DNA of 64,000 nt from Trichaptum fuscoviolaceum (lineage: Eukaryota; Basidiomycota; Agaricomycetes; Hymenochaetales; Trichaptaceae). The notes under the pieces were generated by a model. The model searched no databases. It worked only from the letters and a program-made list of their open reading frames with translations, and was not told the origin of the DNA. Location of the stretch: the NCBI GenBank assembly GCA_910574455.1, contig CAJSYZ010000011.1, positions 4,014,941 to 4,078,940 on the forward strand, in the 5' to 3' direction. Position 1 is the first letter of the stretch. Each line of letters opens with the position of its first letter. This document shows positions 42,930 through 55,269 of the stretch, piece after piece. The position numbers and the translations under genes were made by a program.

Positions 42930-45696
42930 ATGGGCACGTTTCCGTATTGTACTGCAGCTAGAACCACAAGTACTATTCGTCACCTGTACTTTGTATCTTC
43001 AAACGAAAGAGCCAACCTTCAGTGTTCACCGTATGAGCCAGATGCTGACTATTGGGCATCCGAAAGTCAACACGAGCCTTTATGTTCGTTCCCACTGGCA
43101 AGTTGTCAGTCTGAGCTCTTGAACGCTGTCTTCTGAGGAAATGTAAAGGATGTATAGATGCATGTGTTGGTTTGATCCTGTCTTGACTTAAGGCTAAGAA
43201 GTCAAGGTTGAGTTTACTACCGTGACTATAATGATGTATCGGCGTTGTCGGTCACATGATGGTTCAGTACCACCTGGTTTTGAGCGTTGTTATGTAAACG
43301 CCGCGATTCCAGCGTCATTCTCATTTCTGAGTCACCAGCCTGAGTGACCACCACTCCTTTCCACGTCCACTGACAGCGCAGCAACTGAGAGCAATCTCGA
43401 TACAAATACCTCCACGCAACAAAGGGGCTTTCAGACATCATAAGACCGTCACAGCACTTTCATACATGCATACATCCGTCTTTCTATCTGACTATTCTGG
43501 GACCTGGCTGGATCTGAATTGGAAGAGGCCTAAAATCTTTAAAGTGGTATCCTTCACTGATACAGTGACTGTAAGATGCATGACAAGGTGCAATTCAAAG
43601 ACGAGTCGAGTACTACATGTAAGTATGTACTCTTTGTAGTATCATGCGAAGTAACTTACAATGTGAGCACGGTGTCGAAGAGACGATGAGGAGCAGCTTC
43701 TACTTCTGCAGATTTGCTGCTCGTGCTTCAAGCTTCGTATCTACCCTTAGCTCTACTAGGCCCTTCAAGTTCCAGATTGCTATTTGTGCCCAATCTTCAC
43801 CTACATCACGAAAATCTCTAATTTCAGATAAGGCCCTTGTATGTACATTGTAGAGCCATAATGCATGGTAATGAGAAACCTTAATATGTACACATATATA
43901 AGACGTAGGTGGTACTTTATCCCGGTATTGTAGTGACCATAATGGGTGGTAATGGACCGCCATATTGCAAGCCCTTGCAATGTGCCGCAATATTGACAGG
44001 CCCTTGCAATGTACCACCATATTGCTATAACAGGTAATAACATGATAAGGGCTCTGACATGTTCCTATTGCGGTACAACAATCTATCCATATTAGGGTCA
44101 CTAGTAATCATAGCACACTTGGTTCATTATTAAATATATATATTATTAAAACGTAAATACATATGCAGATATATCTACTACATACAAAGAAGGGAACTTA
44201 CAAACCATATGTGCGAAAGCTAGGTTCACCATGCAAAGACCAGACTTAGCACACAAGGAAAATGGCAAGAGCATTAGGCACAGCTCAAGGAAGCAACTCA
44301 GGTTAGCACTCTAGATGGCTGCAGTTTGTCTTGATAAGTCCAAGCTGTGATGGCACGCAAAAGAGAAACCAGATATTCAGACAGCCAAGTTGTAAAAGCA
44401 TAGACTACGAGCTCAAAGAATCCAGAAAGCAGACACCTCAGTGAGAGCAAGAGAGTATTAGCCATATAGCCTTCAGACCTAGTGTTCATTGTCTCATCAA
44501 GTAACGGTCGTCGTTTGCCCTCTGAACATGCGCGCGGGGCGGCGAACTGAAGACGGCGACGCTTGTTGCCTAGGCAACGCGAGCAACGTGCCGCTGCCAT
44601 AGATGCGTCGCCTCTCGTGTTCAAAACACGAGAGAAACCTAGATCAAAGAAACAAGACAACTAGATGAACGCGCCTATGCGCAGACTCCAGTCAACCGTC
44701 CGTAGTATGTCTTCTGCGTGCGCCACGCAATCGTCGCTCGCGAGAAGTCCGAAGACAAGAAACAAACAGGACTCTTGCACGTCCGTAAAAGTCGCGCCCT
44801 GCCCGTAAGAATCGCGCGCCGCCGTAGTCAAAGCCCGAAGACAAGAAACAGAAAGAAACCGGAAGAGACAAGTCCTACAGAACGCGCACACAGTGCAGAC
44901 GTCAGACTCGTCCTTGTTCTCGCTCTCGCATGTCGTGGTTGGGGAAAGGTAAGTCAATTTTCTCACGGTGTACAAGACGCGGCTAACACAAGTGAATACC
45001 GCGTGTGAACCGGCTACTCCGGCCAAACAAACTATCCCGATCCGTTGTCTTTGTTCCGTTCCTCAACTTGAAATGTCTCTCCACCATTTTAGTACGAGTG
45101 ACCGGTATGTACCCGGTAATATGACATCATATTGTGACCCATTGCAGTCGCATTATCAGACCCAGCACAATATGGTGCAAAGATTGTCATTCTATTATCA
45201 AGCTAGAAAATATTGTATGGTAATTGTAAGCCCCCCCAAAATATGACAGATTTTAGGAATATTGTATATCTAATATAAACCAATGATAAGCTAAGAGCAT
45301 ACTGTATTCCCATTATAGATACCAACATAGATTGGAGATTTTCGTGATGTATTGCTGGAGTCTGAAGTACAAGTTAGCATGACAAATTTCATTACTACAT
45401 ATGCAGAGTATTGCTTCTCGCTCCTGGCCACCACCTGTGGGTCTGCTTATTGACAAGCTCGGAGTGAAGTCTACATAGTCCTTAGATTTATGCATGCAGT
45501 CTCGATGGAAGCAAACTTGAAGGAAATGACCAGATATGGAAGCGCCGAATCTTTGATTAGCTAACTTGGGCGCCAATCACAACTTAAGCCCTTCACCTCC
45601 GGAGGAACAAGAGCATACGACAACCAGCACCCCCTCCTCAACGTCGTGCACAGTGAGCACGCATCAAATTACTGGCACAGGACAACATATGCTACA
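42930..45696. other. long intergenic region, no supported gene
   Basis: 2.7 kb with short unsupported frames. Around 43915-44035 are several imperfect repeats of gcaatatggtggtacattgc type. At 44565-44578 is a perfect 14-bp palindrome gttgcctaggcaac, and at 44612-44634 a perfect 10-bp hairpin. No tRNA or rRNA seen. Confidence 0.45.
44612..44634. other. Perfect hairpin, 10-bp stem, 3-nt loop
   Basis: ctctcgtgtt, caa, aacacgagag. No T-run follows, so I do not call a terminator. Confidence 0.45.
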
Positions 45697-46419
45697 ATGG
45701 ACGTGAATGTTCCACCTGTAGTTCTGCAGGAACTCACGCAAATCCTGTCGAATCTCGTCCTGGGCGATAACGACATTCGGACAAAGTGCGTGCTCATCGT
45801 CGAATTTCTGACTTGAATTACAATGTATGTATGCACAGTGCAGAAAAGACGGTGAACGAGCGGCTTGCGCAGACGCCAGAGCTGTACGTGCTCGCCATCG
45901 CCCAGTTCGCGCTGACGGCGCCCGACGACCACATGCGCGCCTTCTCCCTCGTCCTCCTCCGCCGCCTCCTCTTCCGCGCCCAGCCGCAGCCCATCGACGC
46001 CGCGCCCGCCGACGACCCGCAGTCGCACGGCGGCCACCACGCAGCGGGCTCGGCGTCGGCGAACCACATCCTCTACGACCGCCTCTCCGAGCCCACGCGC
46101 CTCGCGCTCGAGCGCGCCCTGCTCCACGCCCTCCTCGCCGAGCCCGCCGCGTCCGTGAAGCACAAGGCGTCCGACGCCATCACCGACGTCGCCAATGCAT
46201 CCTTCCAGCGCGGGCGCCCCTGGCCGCAGCTCAGCGACGCGCTCTTCAAGGCCATGGGCGCCGACGCCGTGTCGCGCGAGAGCGCCTGGCGTGTCGTCGA
46301 GCGCTGCACCGTGCTCAGCGGCGAGATCCCGCTGGAGGTCTTCGTCCGCGGCCTGGCTGACACGAGTGTCGAGGTGCGCCTCGCGGCGGTCAAGGCGTCG
46401 GCCTCCTTCCTCTCGGCCT

Positions 46420-46450
<31 letters not shown>

Positions 46451-49445
46451 AAACTCGGGCACGGCGACGCTCATGGCGCGCGCGCTGTCGACGCTGCCAA
46501 ACGCCCCGCACTCGCATCTGACGCGCTTCCTGAATGCACTCACTCCTCTCGCGTCGTCGCACCCGTCGCTCTTCGCACCGCACCTCCAGGACCTTCTGCG
46601 CTTCCTCCCCGCGCTCATCTTCAACAAAAAGGAGTACGACGCGGGGCCGACGCCGACGGTCTCGCGGCCCTTCCCGTCTGGCTCTTCGGCACAGGGCCAA
46701 GGTGCGTTCCAGTTCCCGCCGGTGCAGGCTGCGGAGGAAGATGAGGAGGAGGGCGAGGGCGACGAGGAGGAGGACGAGCTGACGCAGATACGGCTGGCGG
46801 CGCTCGAGCTGATGGTGTCGCTGAGCGAGGCAAAGCCAGGGATGGTGAGAAGAGTCGACGGGTGGGTTGCCTCGCTCGTCCGTGCGTGTCTCGAAGGCAT
46901 GGGTGAGCTCGTCGACACCGAGTCCGAGCTGGATGCTTGGGTCGACGCCGAGGTCTGTCATTCCTCTCTCTTCCCTCTCTTCTTCTTACTTCTGGTTCAC
47001 ACTTAATCCCGCACGCAGCCGTCGAACGACCCAACGGACAGCACGTACCCACACGCATACGAGCAGTCACTCGACCGGCTCTCGCTCGCGCTGCAGGGCA
47101 AGCCGGTGCTTCAGATCGCGTTCCAGTACATCCCGCCGATGCTCGTGAGCCACGACTGGCGCCTCCGCCACGCGGGGCTCATGGCGATCGCGTGCATGGG
47201 CGAGGGCGGTGCGCGCGTCATGCAGGCTGAGCTTGGGAAGGTCGTGAGGTGAGTGGTTCTGTTTATCTGCCCAGCTGTCGGTGGGGAGTTTTGGCTGACT
47301 TGTAGGGTTCTTGTGTGTGTGCGGTAGCCTTGTGACGAACTCGTTTGCGGACCCGCATCCCCGCGTGATATATGCGGCGTGTCAATGCATGTGCGTTTGA
47401 AGATCATTCACTCTTTCTTCATTTTCATTTCATCTCGTTTCCTTACATTTCTTCATGCCCCTTACTTCTTGCGACCTGCTGAGAGTCAACAGCGTACTAA
47501 CTGAAATTCGTGCATGATGATGTAATTTGGGCAGAGGTCAGCTATGCACAGATCTGGAAGAGGTCATCCAGGCCAAGTACCACGAGCAGATCTTCGCCGT
47601 GCTCATCCCCACTCTCGAGCATCCACAACCTCGGTCAGTCCGCCCTCCCATCTCCTTAATCACTACTTTCTGAACTTCTTGCTATTCTCTTATCCACTCC
47701 TCATCCACATCACACCGACGCGCCGGAACACAGCGTGCACGCACACGCAGCCGCGGCGCTCATCAACTTCTGCGAGGGCGTCGAGCGCGACACGCTCGTC
47801 CCGTACCTCGACGCGATCGTCGCGCGCCTGCTGAAGCTGCTCGAGCCGCAGTACAGCGAGAAGGACGGCCGGCTAAGGAGCTATGTCCAGGAGCAGGCGG
47901 TCACGACCCTCGCGATGGTGGCGGATGTGAGCGAGGCGACGTTTGCGAAGGTGTGTTCCTTGTGTTCTTATTGCTCGGACTTGGTTGTTGTGTGTTTGAG
48001 GCCGAGGCTGAAGACCGCATCTGTGCGTTTCTATTGATAGCACTATGCGTCGATCATGCCGTTGCTGTTGAATGTGCTACGGAACGCGAATGGAGTAGAG
48101 CATAAGAAGCTCCGCTGGAAAGCGATGGAATGTGCTGGCTTAATTGGTTTGTTCCTTCATTCTGTGTCTTTTCATTAGTCGCTCATTGCCAACGCCATGT
48201 CGCGATAGCCATTGCAGTAGGCAGAGACGTCTTCAGACCCGACTCCTCCACGTTCATCGAGCTGCTCATGCGGATACAAAGTGCGCCCCCACGCTATCGC
48301 ATTGTGAACCTAACCAACGTTTATTGCACTGGCGACGCAGATAGCCCACTGGACCCGGGCGACGTGATGCTGAACCACTACCTGATCGCGACGTGGGCGA
48401 AGGTCTGCCAGGCGCTGGGCCCGGAGTTCGAGCCCTACCTCCCGATCGTGATGCCGCCCTTACTGCAAGCGGCGAGCGCGAAGGCGGATGTCAATGTCTG
48501 GGGTGAGACCAGAGAATTTCTTCGCAAATCAGAGACGTTGTGTGCTTACGAATACGATTAAAGATGACGACGAGGAAGACCCGTCCCGGCAAGAGGACCG
48601 CGAGGGCTGGGAGACGATGTCGTTGGACGGCCAGCAGGTGGGGATCAAGACGAGCATCATTGAGGAGAAATGCCAGGCGTTCGAGACGCTGGTGATTTAT
48701 GTGTCGACGTTGAATACGAAGTTCGCGCCGTACCTGACGCAGAGCCTGGAGCTCGTGCTGCCGAACTTGAAGTTCTACTTCCACGAAGGCGTACGAGAGG
48801 CGTGTGCGCTGTACGTCTTTCTTCGTTTCTCCTACCTCTTGTTATGAGCTTCGCTGACATTTCGCATGCAGCGTCCTCCCCATGCTCCTCGTCTGCGGGA
48901 AACAGTCGAACACGCTCACACCACAGATGCTGCACGCCGTCTTCACGCAGCTCATCAGCGTGCTCGCGGCAGAGTCAGACGCGTCCTTCCTCGCGTCGCT
49001 CTTCAAGTGCGTCGCGGACTGCGTGCGCGTCGTCGGCGGGCCCGCGCAGCTGCTCCCGGAGTTCAGGGACGGCGTCCTCGCGGCGACGCGCGCGCAGCTG
49101 CAGACGCTCGCGGAGAAACGCAAGGTGCGGCAGATGCGCCACCCGGAGCTCGTTCAGAGCCTGAGCCTGAGCGGCGGCGGGGGCGGTGGAGGGAACGGGC
49201 ACGGGCGGAACGGGGCGCCGGGGGCGCAGGTGGGCGCGTCGGGCGCGGGCGACCCGTTTGAGGACGAGCGCGAGGAGCTGCTGCTGCTGGAGGAGCTGGA
49301 GGACTTCGCGCTGGAGGAGGCGGGGAAGATGCTGAAGTACTTTGATCCGGGCCACCCGCTGTTGATTGCGGTGAGCAGCGTGAAGGAGCTGGGCATCCGC
49401 CAGGACGACTGGGAGAGCGAGAGCGAGGGGAGCGTGGGTGGGTGA
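45697..49445 (+). CDS. PSE1: Importin beta-3 family karyopherin (Kap121/Pse1/IPO5 type)
   Basis: Eleven exons: 45697-45785, 45839-46952, 47019-47248, 47328-47390, 47535-47633, 47734-47950, 48041-48146, 48209-48280, 48341-48502, 48564-48810, 48872-49445. All phases fit and give 990 residues. The HEAT-repeat blocks follow Kap121: NDIRTNAEKTVNERL, VKHKASDAITDVA, RESAWRVVERC, FADPHPRVIYAACQ, VHAHAAAALINFCEGVERDT, YVQEQAVTTLAMVADV, MPLLLNVLRNANG, FYFHEGVREAC. It imports ribosomal and other cargo by binding Ran-GTP. The protein ends with DEREELLLLEELEDFALEEA, KMLKYFDPGHPLLIAVSSVK and a short acidic tail. Yeast Kap121 continues for roughly 200 further residues at this point, so the C-terminal HEAT repeats seem to be absent. 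Internal Ser/Ala and Gly runs are low complexity. Confidence 0.9.
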
Positions 49446-49656
49446 GTGGTCGTGATGTAGGCTGAGTCGGTCGGTCTGTCGGTCAGTCGTCCGGCCGGAA
49501 AAGTATAATGGGTGTTGTATGTATGTATGTGTGTCCAGCATCTTAGCATCGTGCGACAAGGCTCCGTGTCAGTGGAAAACAACCTCTGTAATTCGTTAGA
49601 AGACTTATATCATTGTTCAGTGTAGCTTTGCTTGACTGTTCGTTATGCTGTGTTAT

Positions 49657-52600
49657 TTATGTATGATTATACACTGTTTTTGCACCCTTGGGTTGGAACT
49701 TGATACACATATGTTTATAAAGAGAAAGAAAAATCATCTCTGCACTGGCACATACATAATTTTGACAATAGCTAAGTACACGCTTTGGCTTGATTTCATT
49801 GGGAAATATAAATATAATAACAGACTGAAGGGTGTGTAACATGCCATATCTCGACCCGTATGGAGTTACTCCGCGCTCCGGCGGCGGTGCGAGCGGCGGC
49901 CACTGTGAGTTCTGTGTAGGCCAGAGCTGCCTTTGTGAAGTGTGTGGACTCTGTGGAGGAGCTCTTGCATATGCTTCCGGAGTATTCCTTCCCGTTTCCC
50001 TCCAATTTATCAGTCTTCTGGAATACAAAGGAGAGCTGTTGATCAACTGAGGCTCGGACATTGGTGTATGCAGTGACGACCGCAACGTGTGCAAGCCCTC
50101 CATTGGCAGAGCACTCGTGTCTGAAACCGCAACGCCGGTCCTAATTCTCTGCCCTAACTGAGCAGAATCCCGGGAACTTCTCCATCCAGGTAGATGCATT
50201 GAACTAGTACCTTCTGTTCCCGGAGCCTTTAGCTGGGGTCGAGAAAAGTGTGATCCGGACATAGCTGTCTGCTCCAAATCTGACGTAAATTGCTGGCTTA
50301 TAGGCGTCGTCACTCTATGCAGAGTTGTGAGATTAGAGAATGAGAAAGTGTAAACCCAGCATAGGGCGTATAACACACCTGAATGCCCTGAAAAGACTCC
50401 GCAATACATTTATGATGCGGGCGGAGAGTGAGTGTCTAGTTAGAGCTCTTCCTATTGCGCCAGTTGCTTGTTGGAACTTCCATTGCTCCATGATGAAAGC
50501 AAATGAAAGATATAGAAGTCCCAACACGCTGACTGCTGAAAGGATTGTGGCAACTATCTTAGTGGCAAAGACCTGAAAATTCATGAGCTTTTCAGAAGGT
50601 CGTAAAATGCTATTTGTCATTACCTGCTTTGAGGAATAGACAAACATGACAAGCCCCAAAGAGTACAAGGAACCAGCCAGCATCAATGAAATCATGGGCC
50701 CCTTTGATAACCATGTCTTCATAAGAATGCCAAGATGCTCATCAGGGGACCGACTTTGACGTCAATCAGTGGTTATTTTAAACCGAGAAAGGGACCACAT
50801 ACATAAAAGAACGCTTCCATGACATGATTAGTAGGCTGTTCACTGCAGACGCAATGCTAAATATGAGTGATGAGAACAACAGTGCATTGACAATGTTGTC
50901 AATGGCAGCAGTAGTTTGATTAAATGTGAATTGTAGGGTTGTAGCCGTTACTCCGGAGAAGAACGTAGCAATCGTCGTCATAATCAAATATGTTGATGCT
51001 TGGTTTTGTTGGGTTGTTGTGATCATTGGAACACCTTTATATGATATGTTTGATATAAAAGCAGCGCGATAGATGATGATATTGGTATAAAACTCACCTG
51101 TATCAAGGAAGGTGCTTAGCAGGGGATTCATCTGCTCAAGAAAATCCGATAATAGACGGGCAACATTGGGGATAAGCACTTCTAGTCGCCCTGAGTCACG
51201 GTATTGTATCTCCATTCTGATGCCTAGATGTAGAGCACATCTTTATCGTACAATTCTTTGTGTCAGGAGAAGAACATACAGCTCAAAAGAAGCTCTCTGT
51301 CAAGATCCTATAGAATTAATCACATAAATCGATGTTTTTGCGGTCATTATTAATATTATAACGTACCTGAAGCTCGTTCAACATCTCGCGTATGATTGTG
51401 AACAAATCTCCGTCAAAGTACAGGTCAATTAAGGAAAAGAACGCCTTGTACACCTCCTCCAGTGACACTGAGACATTATTTAAGTTCGATTGTATGTCAA
51501 CAATGTAGATTCTCGCCGCATTTAATCCTGAAAAATGTATGGGTGGAAACTCAGATAGAATACAAGCTTGCTTTACCTGACTCCCCATGTTGGCGACTGG
51601 CGGGATTATCTGGCTGAAGTAGCATAGTCAGAGGCTCTAGTGTCTTTCGCACATATCGTGAGGCAACCATTGGACGGCCCCCCGATCCTATCGATCGGAA
51701 TGCATATTCAATGCGAATGATCTATAGCAATTCATTTTGTCTCGGTATCATAGAAATTTGATGATGGAAATTCACCTTATTGTTAAACTCAACAAAGGCT
51801 CTAAAGTTGTTGAAATTAGTCATTCGTGTATTCAATACAGTTTGTTACCCACCGTTTGAAGTTTTCATAGTTGGTGACGTTCTTGATGTAGGCTTCAGAA
51901 TCTATAATTGGCGGGGGAACAAATGAAGGCTGAAATCCAGCAGGAAATGAAGGCTGAAAAGTAAGAGGATATGAAGAATGAAAAGCGGGAGGAAATGAAT
52001 GAGATACAGGCTCAGACTGTTGCGGTGTTGAATAATAGTCAGAGTATTGTAGATTCAGAGAATGGCGACGGCTCCGACGATTCCAATGATCTAGGGATGG
52101 AATATGACTAATTGCATGACAATAGTGCGTAATTCAAAGCTCACGACTCTGATCTATAAGGCAATAAATTTTCAGGTGGCAATCAGAGCTAAAGCGTAGG
52201 CAGTATAGGAGGTGACACATACTATATGCAGATGAACTGCGAAGAGAGGATTCTGTCCAACAATAGTTTTTGTAAGAAGAAATGATGTATATAGATCTTG
52301 AATATATGATGAGACGCGTACGTACGAATTGGAGGTCCCATATATGATGTACCATTAAGCTCCGATGCAGAGCTGTCTTCTGGCTGGCTATCCAGAAGCT
52401 CTCCGGCTTTCTTCTTTCTCCTAGCTACAACGACAATGCCCTCTCTCGAGATCTATATGGCAAGGGTGATAATATTGGATATGTACCATTCCTCAATTCC
52501 TGATTCATACTAAACCGGACCGACGCCGTCCCTTTCATACGGTAGGGTGTTTTCTAAGTTAGATTGAGAGCTACATACAAAGGATGTGACACGTACGAAA

Positions 52601-52891
52601 TGGGGGTGACTCGGAGTTGCGAAGGGCCGGGTCTGTCCGATAATGGGTTTTTGTAAGGGAGGTAGATGAGATCAATTCTAGAATACGAAATGCAACTCCT
52701 GGCTCCTACCACTTGCGGGCACAGTGGTCAATGCATCATAATACTCGGATGCAGAGTTGTCTTCTGACTGGCCGTCCTGCGGCTCCATAGACTTCGTCTT
52801 CCTTCTGATAACTACGATGACGTCATCTTCTCGTGATCTGTGCAAGGATCGATAGTTTAGGGTACGTACCGTTTCCAAACTTCTGATCCAT
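49657..52891 (-). CDS. T-family multi-pass membrane protein (T4), with duplicated 5' exons
   Basis: Reading the minus strand, first-exon candidates are MDQKFGNG at 52891 and MNQELRNG at 52508, each followed by a similar hydrophilic exon (EDNSASEYYDA and EDSSASELNGT). A Pro/Phe-rich linker comes next, then DSEAYIKNVTNYENFKRAFV spliced to IRIEYAFRSIGSGGRPMVAS. The helical DIQSNLNNVSVSLEEVYKAF segment and IPNVARLLSDFLEQMNPLLS follow. The four membrane helices include TYLIMTTIATFFSGVTATTL, NALLFSSLIFSIASAVNSLL and GPMISLMLAGSLYSLGLVMF; the fourth ends FAFIMEQWKFQQATGAIG. The Ser/Pro-rich tail runs through EPQLINSSPLYSRRLINWRE to PPERGVTPYGSRYG. It is the most complete T gene, unpaired with an F gene. 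Function unknown. Exon ends partly inferred. Confidence 0.6.
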
Positions 52892-52900
52892 GTTGAACTG
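52180..52900 (-). repeat. Tandem duplication of T4 5' exons
   Basis: Units at about 52180-52510 and about 52540-52900 repeat the order: short ATG exon, charged basic/acidic exon, then an intron ending near ttggacag or atcggacag. They are recognisable but diverged, so the duplication is old. Confidence 0.45.
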
Positions 52901-53820
52901 AACTACCAGCTGCCCTAGGATCGTATAGCTTTGAGAGGCAACAAGGACCTCTATATATATGCCCTTGTGGCTCAATTATACTCAATCGCTTTATGCGACA
53001 GGCCGATACAACTTCCATTCAGGAGAATTGAGCGTCTCGGACATTGGGTGGGTGTGTGTGATGGGCGCAATGGAAGGACTGTGGGACACAGGTTAGAATT
53101 CGGGTCCAAATAAATTTTCCAAAGTACAACCTTCATCCAATAGGGGCCACGATTCTGCAGATAAGCATATCAGGTCTGAAGAGATGTGCAATAATTTCGC
53201 AAAGTGGTAAGGCTTGACCTATATTAAGTTCATTACAACATGCATCTGCCTGTCTTTTACGAGACGTTGACGCTCCGCACAATATCACTGAAGAAAGCTA
53301 TAGACCAGTGGAAGACAGGAACTAGATCACGGAAATGCATCGGAATGACATGCCTCCAGGAAGTGTTCATTGCGGACTTACTTATGGTACAGGCTGCCGC
53401 CTGGGTTGCCAGTGTGAGTGAGTTGGCCGAAGAAACCCGATACGATAAGCGGCTGAAACGTTGCGTGAGCGGGTCTGTGGTAAATTATAGTGTGCCTATA
53501 GGCCAATCAGAATAATGGCTATGTTGCATGAAGGCGAAGTAATGACGTCCTAGTTCTGCAGTCTAGGCTTCATTTAGCTTCAAGTTACCGAGGAAGCGAA
53601 AACGACCCCGACGCAGAACAGTTAACTCATCTGTGAGATAATACAAGAAAGGTGAACTCCAGTAACACGCAAAGTAGCCACCAGTCTCACCATATGTCCT
53701 TTCGCATCAACAGGTACGGGGTAACTAAGCGTCCTTGTTGTCTGCCAGTGCTTTCCAGAAAAATTGTGCTTGAACACAATGAACTTGTCAGCTAGCATCG
53801 GTTTGGCCAAGGCGCCATCT
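52900..53820. other. intergenic, no supported gene
   Basis: An isolated 91-residue frame at 53240-53515 (plus) has no recognisable domain. I do not call it. Confidence 0.4.
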
Positions 53821-53821
53821 G

Positions 53822-54942
53822 TTCCTCCTTAGCGGATAATTTTCAGAAGAACATAGAAGGTAATCGTGAGCCAATGCAACATTATGCGCAATTTACCTCG
53901 TCAGCTCAGCCGCATCATGATGTTTCTGGTGTAATGAGACGCATCTCGGACGCTTGTCAGATGAAGAGTCGATATTAGCGACGTATGTAGGAAAGCGTTG
54001 AGACGACTTAGGAGGCATGTAAGCCCTTCCGGTGGGCATGAGTAGATGCCAGTGACGTTCCGTTTCGTTTTCTCTCGATTGTTGCGCCTTGGGCGGGTGC
54101 GGTGGTGGAGACTCGGAGTTAAAAGCCGTTAACAAGCAATAACTTGAAAGACAAATAATCATGTGCCACGAAATCCAACTTGTTGAAGTTGAAGCTCCGA
54201 CTCGGAATCCGCCGCCCGCCTGTTGGTTCATCTTATCGCCGCCAGTGCGCGCGAGGGCGACTCGGACGCGTAGTCTCTCATCATCCCAGATTATTCTTTC
54301 TGTATTTGTTTCCTGCGGCAAAGAAATATACAATAGTGGCTTGGCCTGGTTACAAGGCCACTAGTAGGCGACACGTCGTTCATCGGGTCGTTCTTCAAGC
54401 GCTGCCGGGGCGCTGCGCACAGTGCGGCGGATGCTGCACCCGGAGTTCGTCGTCGGCGTGTTTGACGGAGCGAAGGGTGTGAGGACGGGATAGCCTGAGG
54501 GACAGGGGAGGAATGCGGAGGACAAGGCCCCAGGTGGCCAGGTCGACAGTCACATGGCGGGCGAGAGGAGGCGAGCATGAGGAGCTGTTGGACTTTATAC
54601 CTGACGAGGCGAAGCTGCTAAGGTACTTCGAACCGAGTCATCTGTTATTGATTGATATGAGCAGTGTCAAGGAACTGGGTATCCACCGGGATGGAGTGAT
54701 GCGAAGAGACGAGACGGTGCAGGTCAGGTGGATTGGGAGGAGAAGAATCAAAGGATATGTTTGGTCAATGTAGGTATGTGTTCAGCATTGTATTACGGGG
54801 TTTCCTGCCTGAGAGAGCAACCTCACTGTAATTGTTTTGTAAATGTAGCTTTGAAACCGGTTCATCGTGCTATACTATGTAATCTATGCTCCATTAATCC
54901 TCGGGTGGAAAGGGAAAAGGAAGTATCTCTGCATTCCAACGG
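53822..54942 (+). repeat. Direct repeat unit, left of the F8-T5 pair
   Basis: About 1 kb with a diverged but continuous match to 57828-58872 in the same orientation. Both units carry an importin 3'-end fragment and begin with the ccttagcgg truncation point seen at T3 and T5. Confidence 0.6.
54380..54720 (+). pseudogene. Importin 3'-end fragment, copy 2
   Basis: 54513-54720 encodes EELLDFIPDEAKLLRYFEPS followed by HLLLIDMSSVKELGIHRDG, matching the last 60 residues of the importin at 45697. The preceding 54380-54450 stretch matches the RQMRHPEL region with a deletion in between. Confidence 0.6.
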
Positions 54943-55167
54943 AATTCAACCAGCACATTCATTTATACTTTAGCTTTCAATAGCACAGATCAACGTCTCA
55001 GGATCGACATCAAGGACTAAGGTGACTTTATGGAGGACAGACAAACAACCGTGACAACTAAGGAGGCAACCGCTTTCGCTGTTCTAAAATTTAAAAGTGC
55101 GTATGTCTACTGATGAATCAAGATTGTGGTTCCTGCACTGGCAAAACGTGCGCATTGTATGGTCGTT

Positions 55168-55193
55168 TGTGGTTTCTGTATGGCTGAACCACA
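55168..55193 (+). promoter_or_regulatory. Inverted TGTGGTT/AACCACA box of F8
   Basis: Exact half-sites, spacing 12, followed by tataaag at 55207 and the ATG at 55270. cattgtatggtc lies immediately upstream. Confidence 0.55.
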
Positions 55194-55269
55194 AGTTCTC
55201 TGGCAGTATAAAGTATGGCATGGACGAGCACACACGTCTCCTACCTTCCATCCACCCGTCTAAAGAACC

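Larger units (their letters stand above)
39480..42990 (+). repeat. Inverted segmental duplication, left arm (T3-F7 unit)
   Basis: Importin fragment, T3, and F7 with its promoter match 58640-55130 on the opposite strand in the same order, including the intergenic stretch 41290-41560 against 56520-56810. Confidence 0.75.

Noticed and set aside
43915..44035. CRISPR-like or satellite array
   Set aside because: Only a few irregular copies of a short motif without regular spacers, and the organism is eukaryotic.
44565..44634. Palindrome plus hairpin as terminator or regulatory RNA
   Set aside because: No adjacent transcript or T-run; kept only as a structural note.
45669..46961. 430-residue Arg-rich minus-strand frame
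   Set aside because: GC-rich antisense shadow of importin exon 2.
53240..53515. 91-residue plus-strand frame
   Set aside because: No domain, paralogue or splice support.
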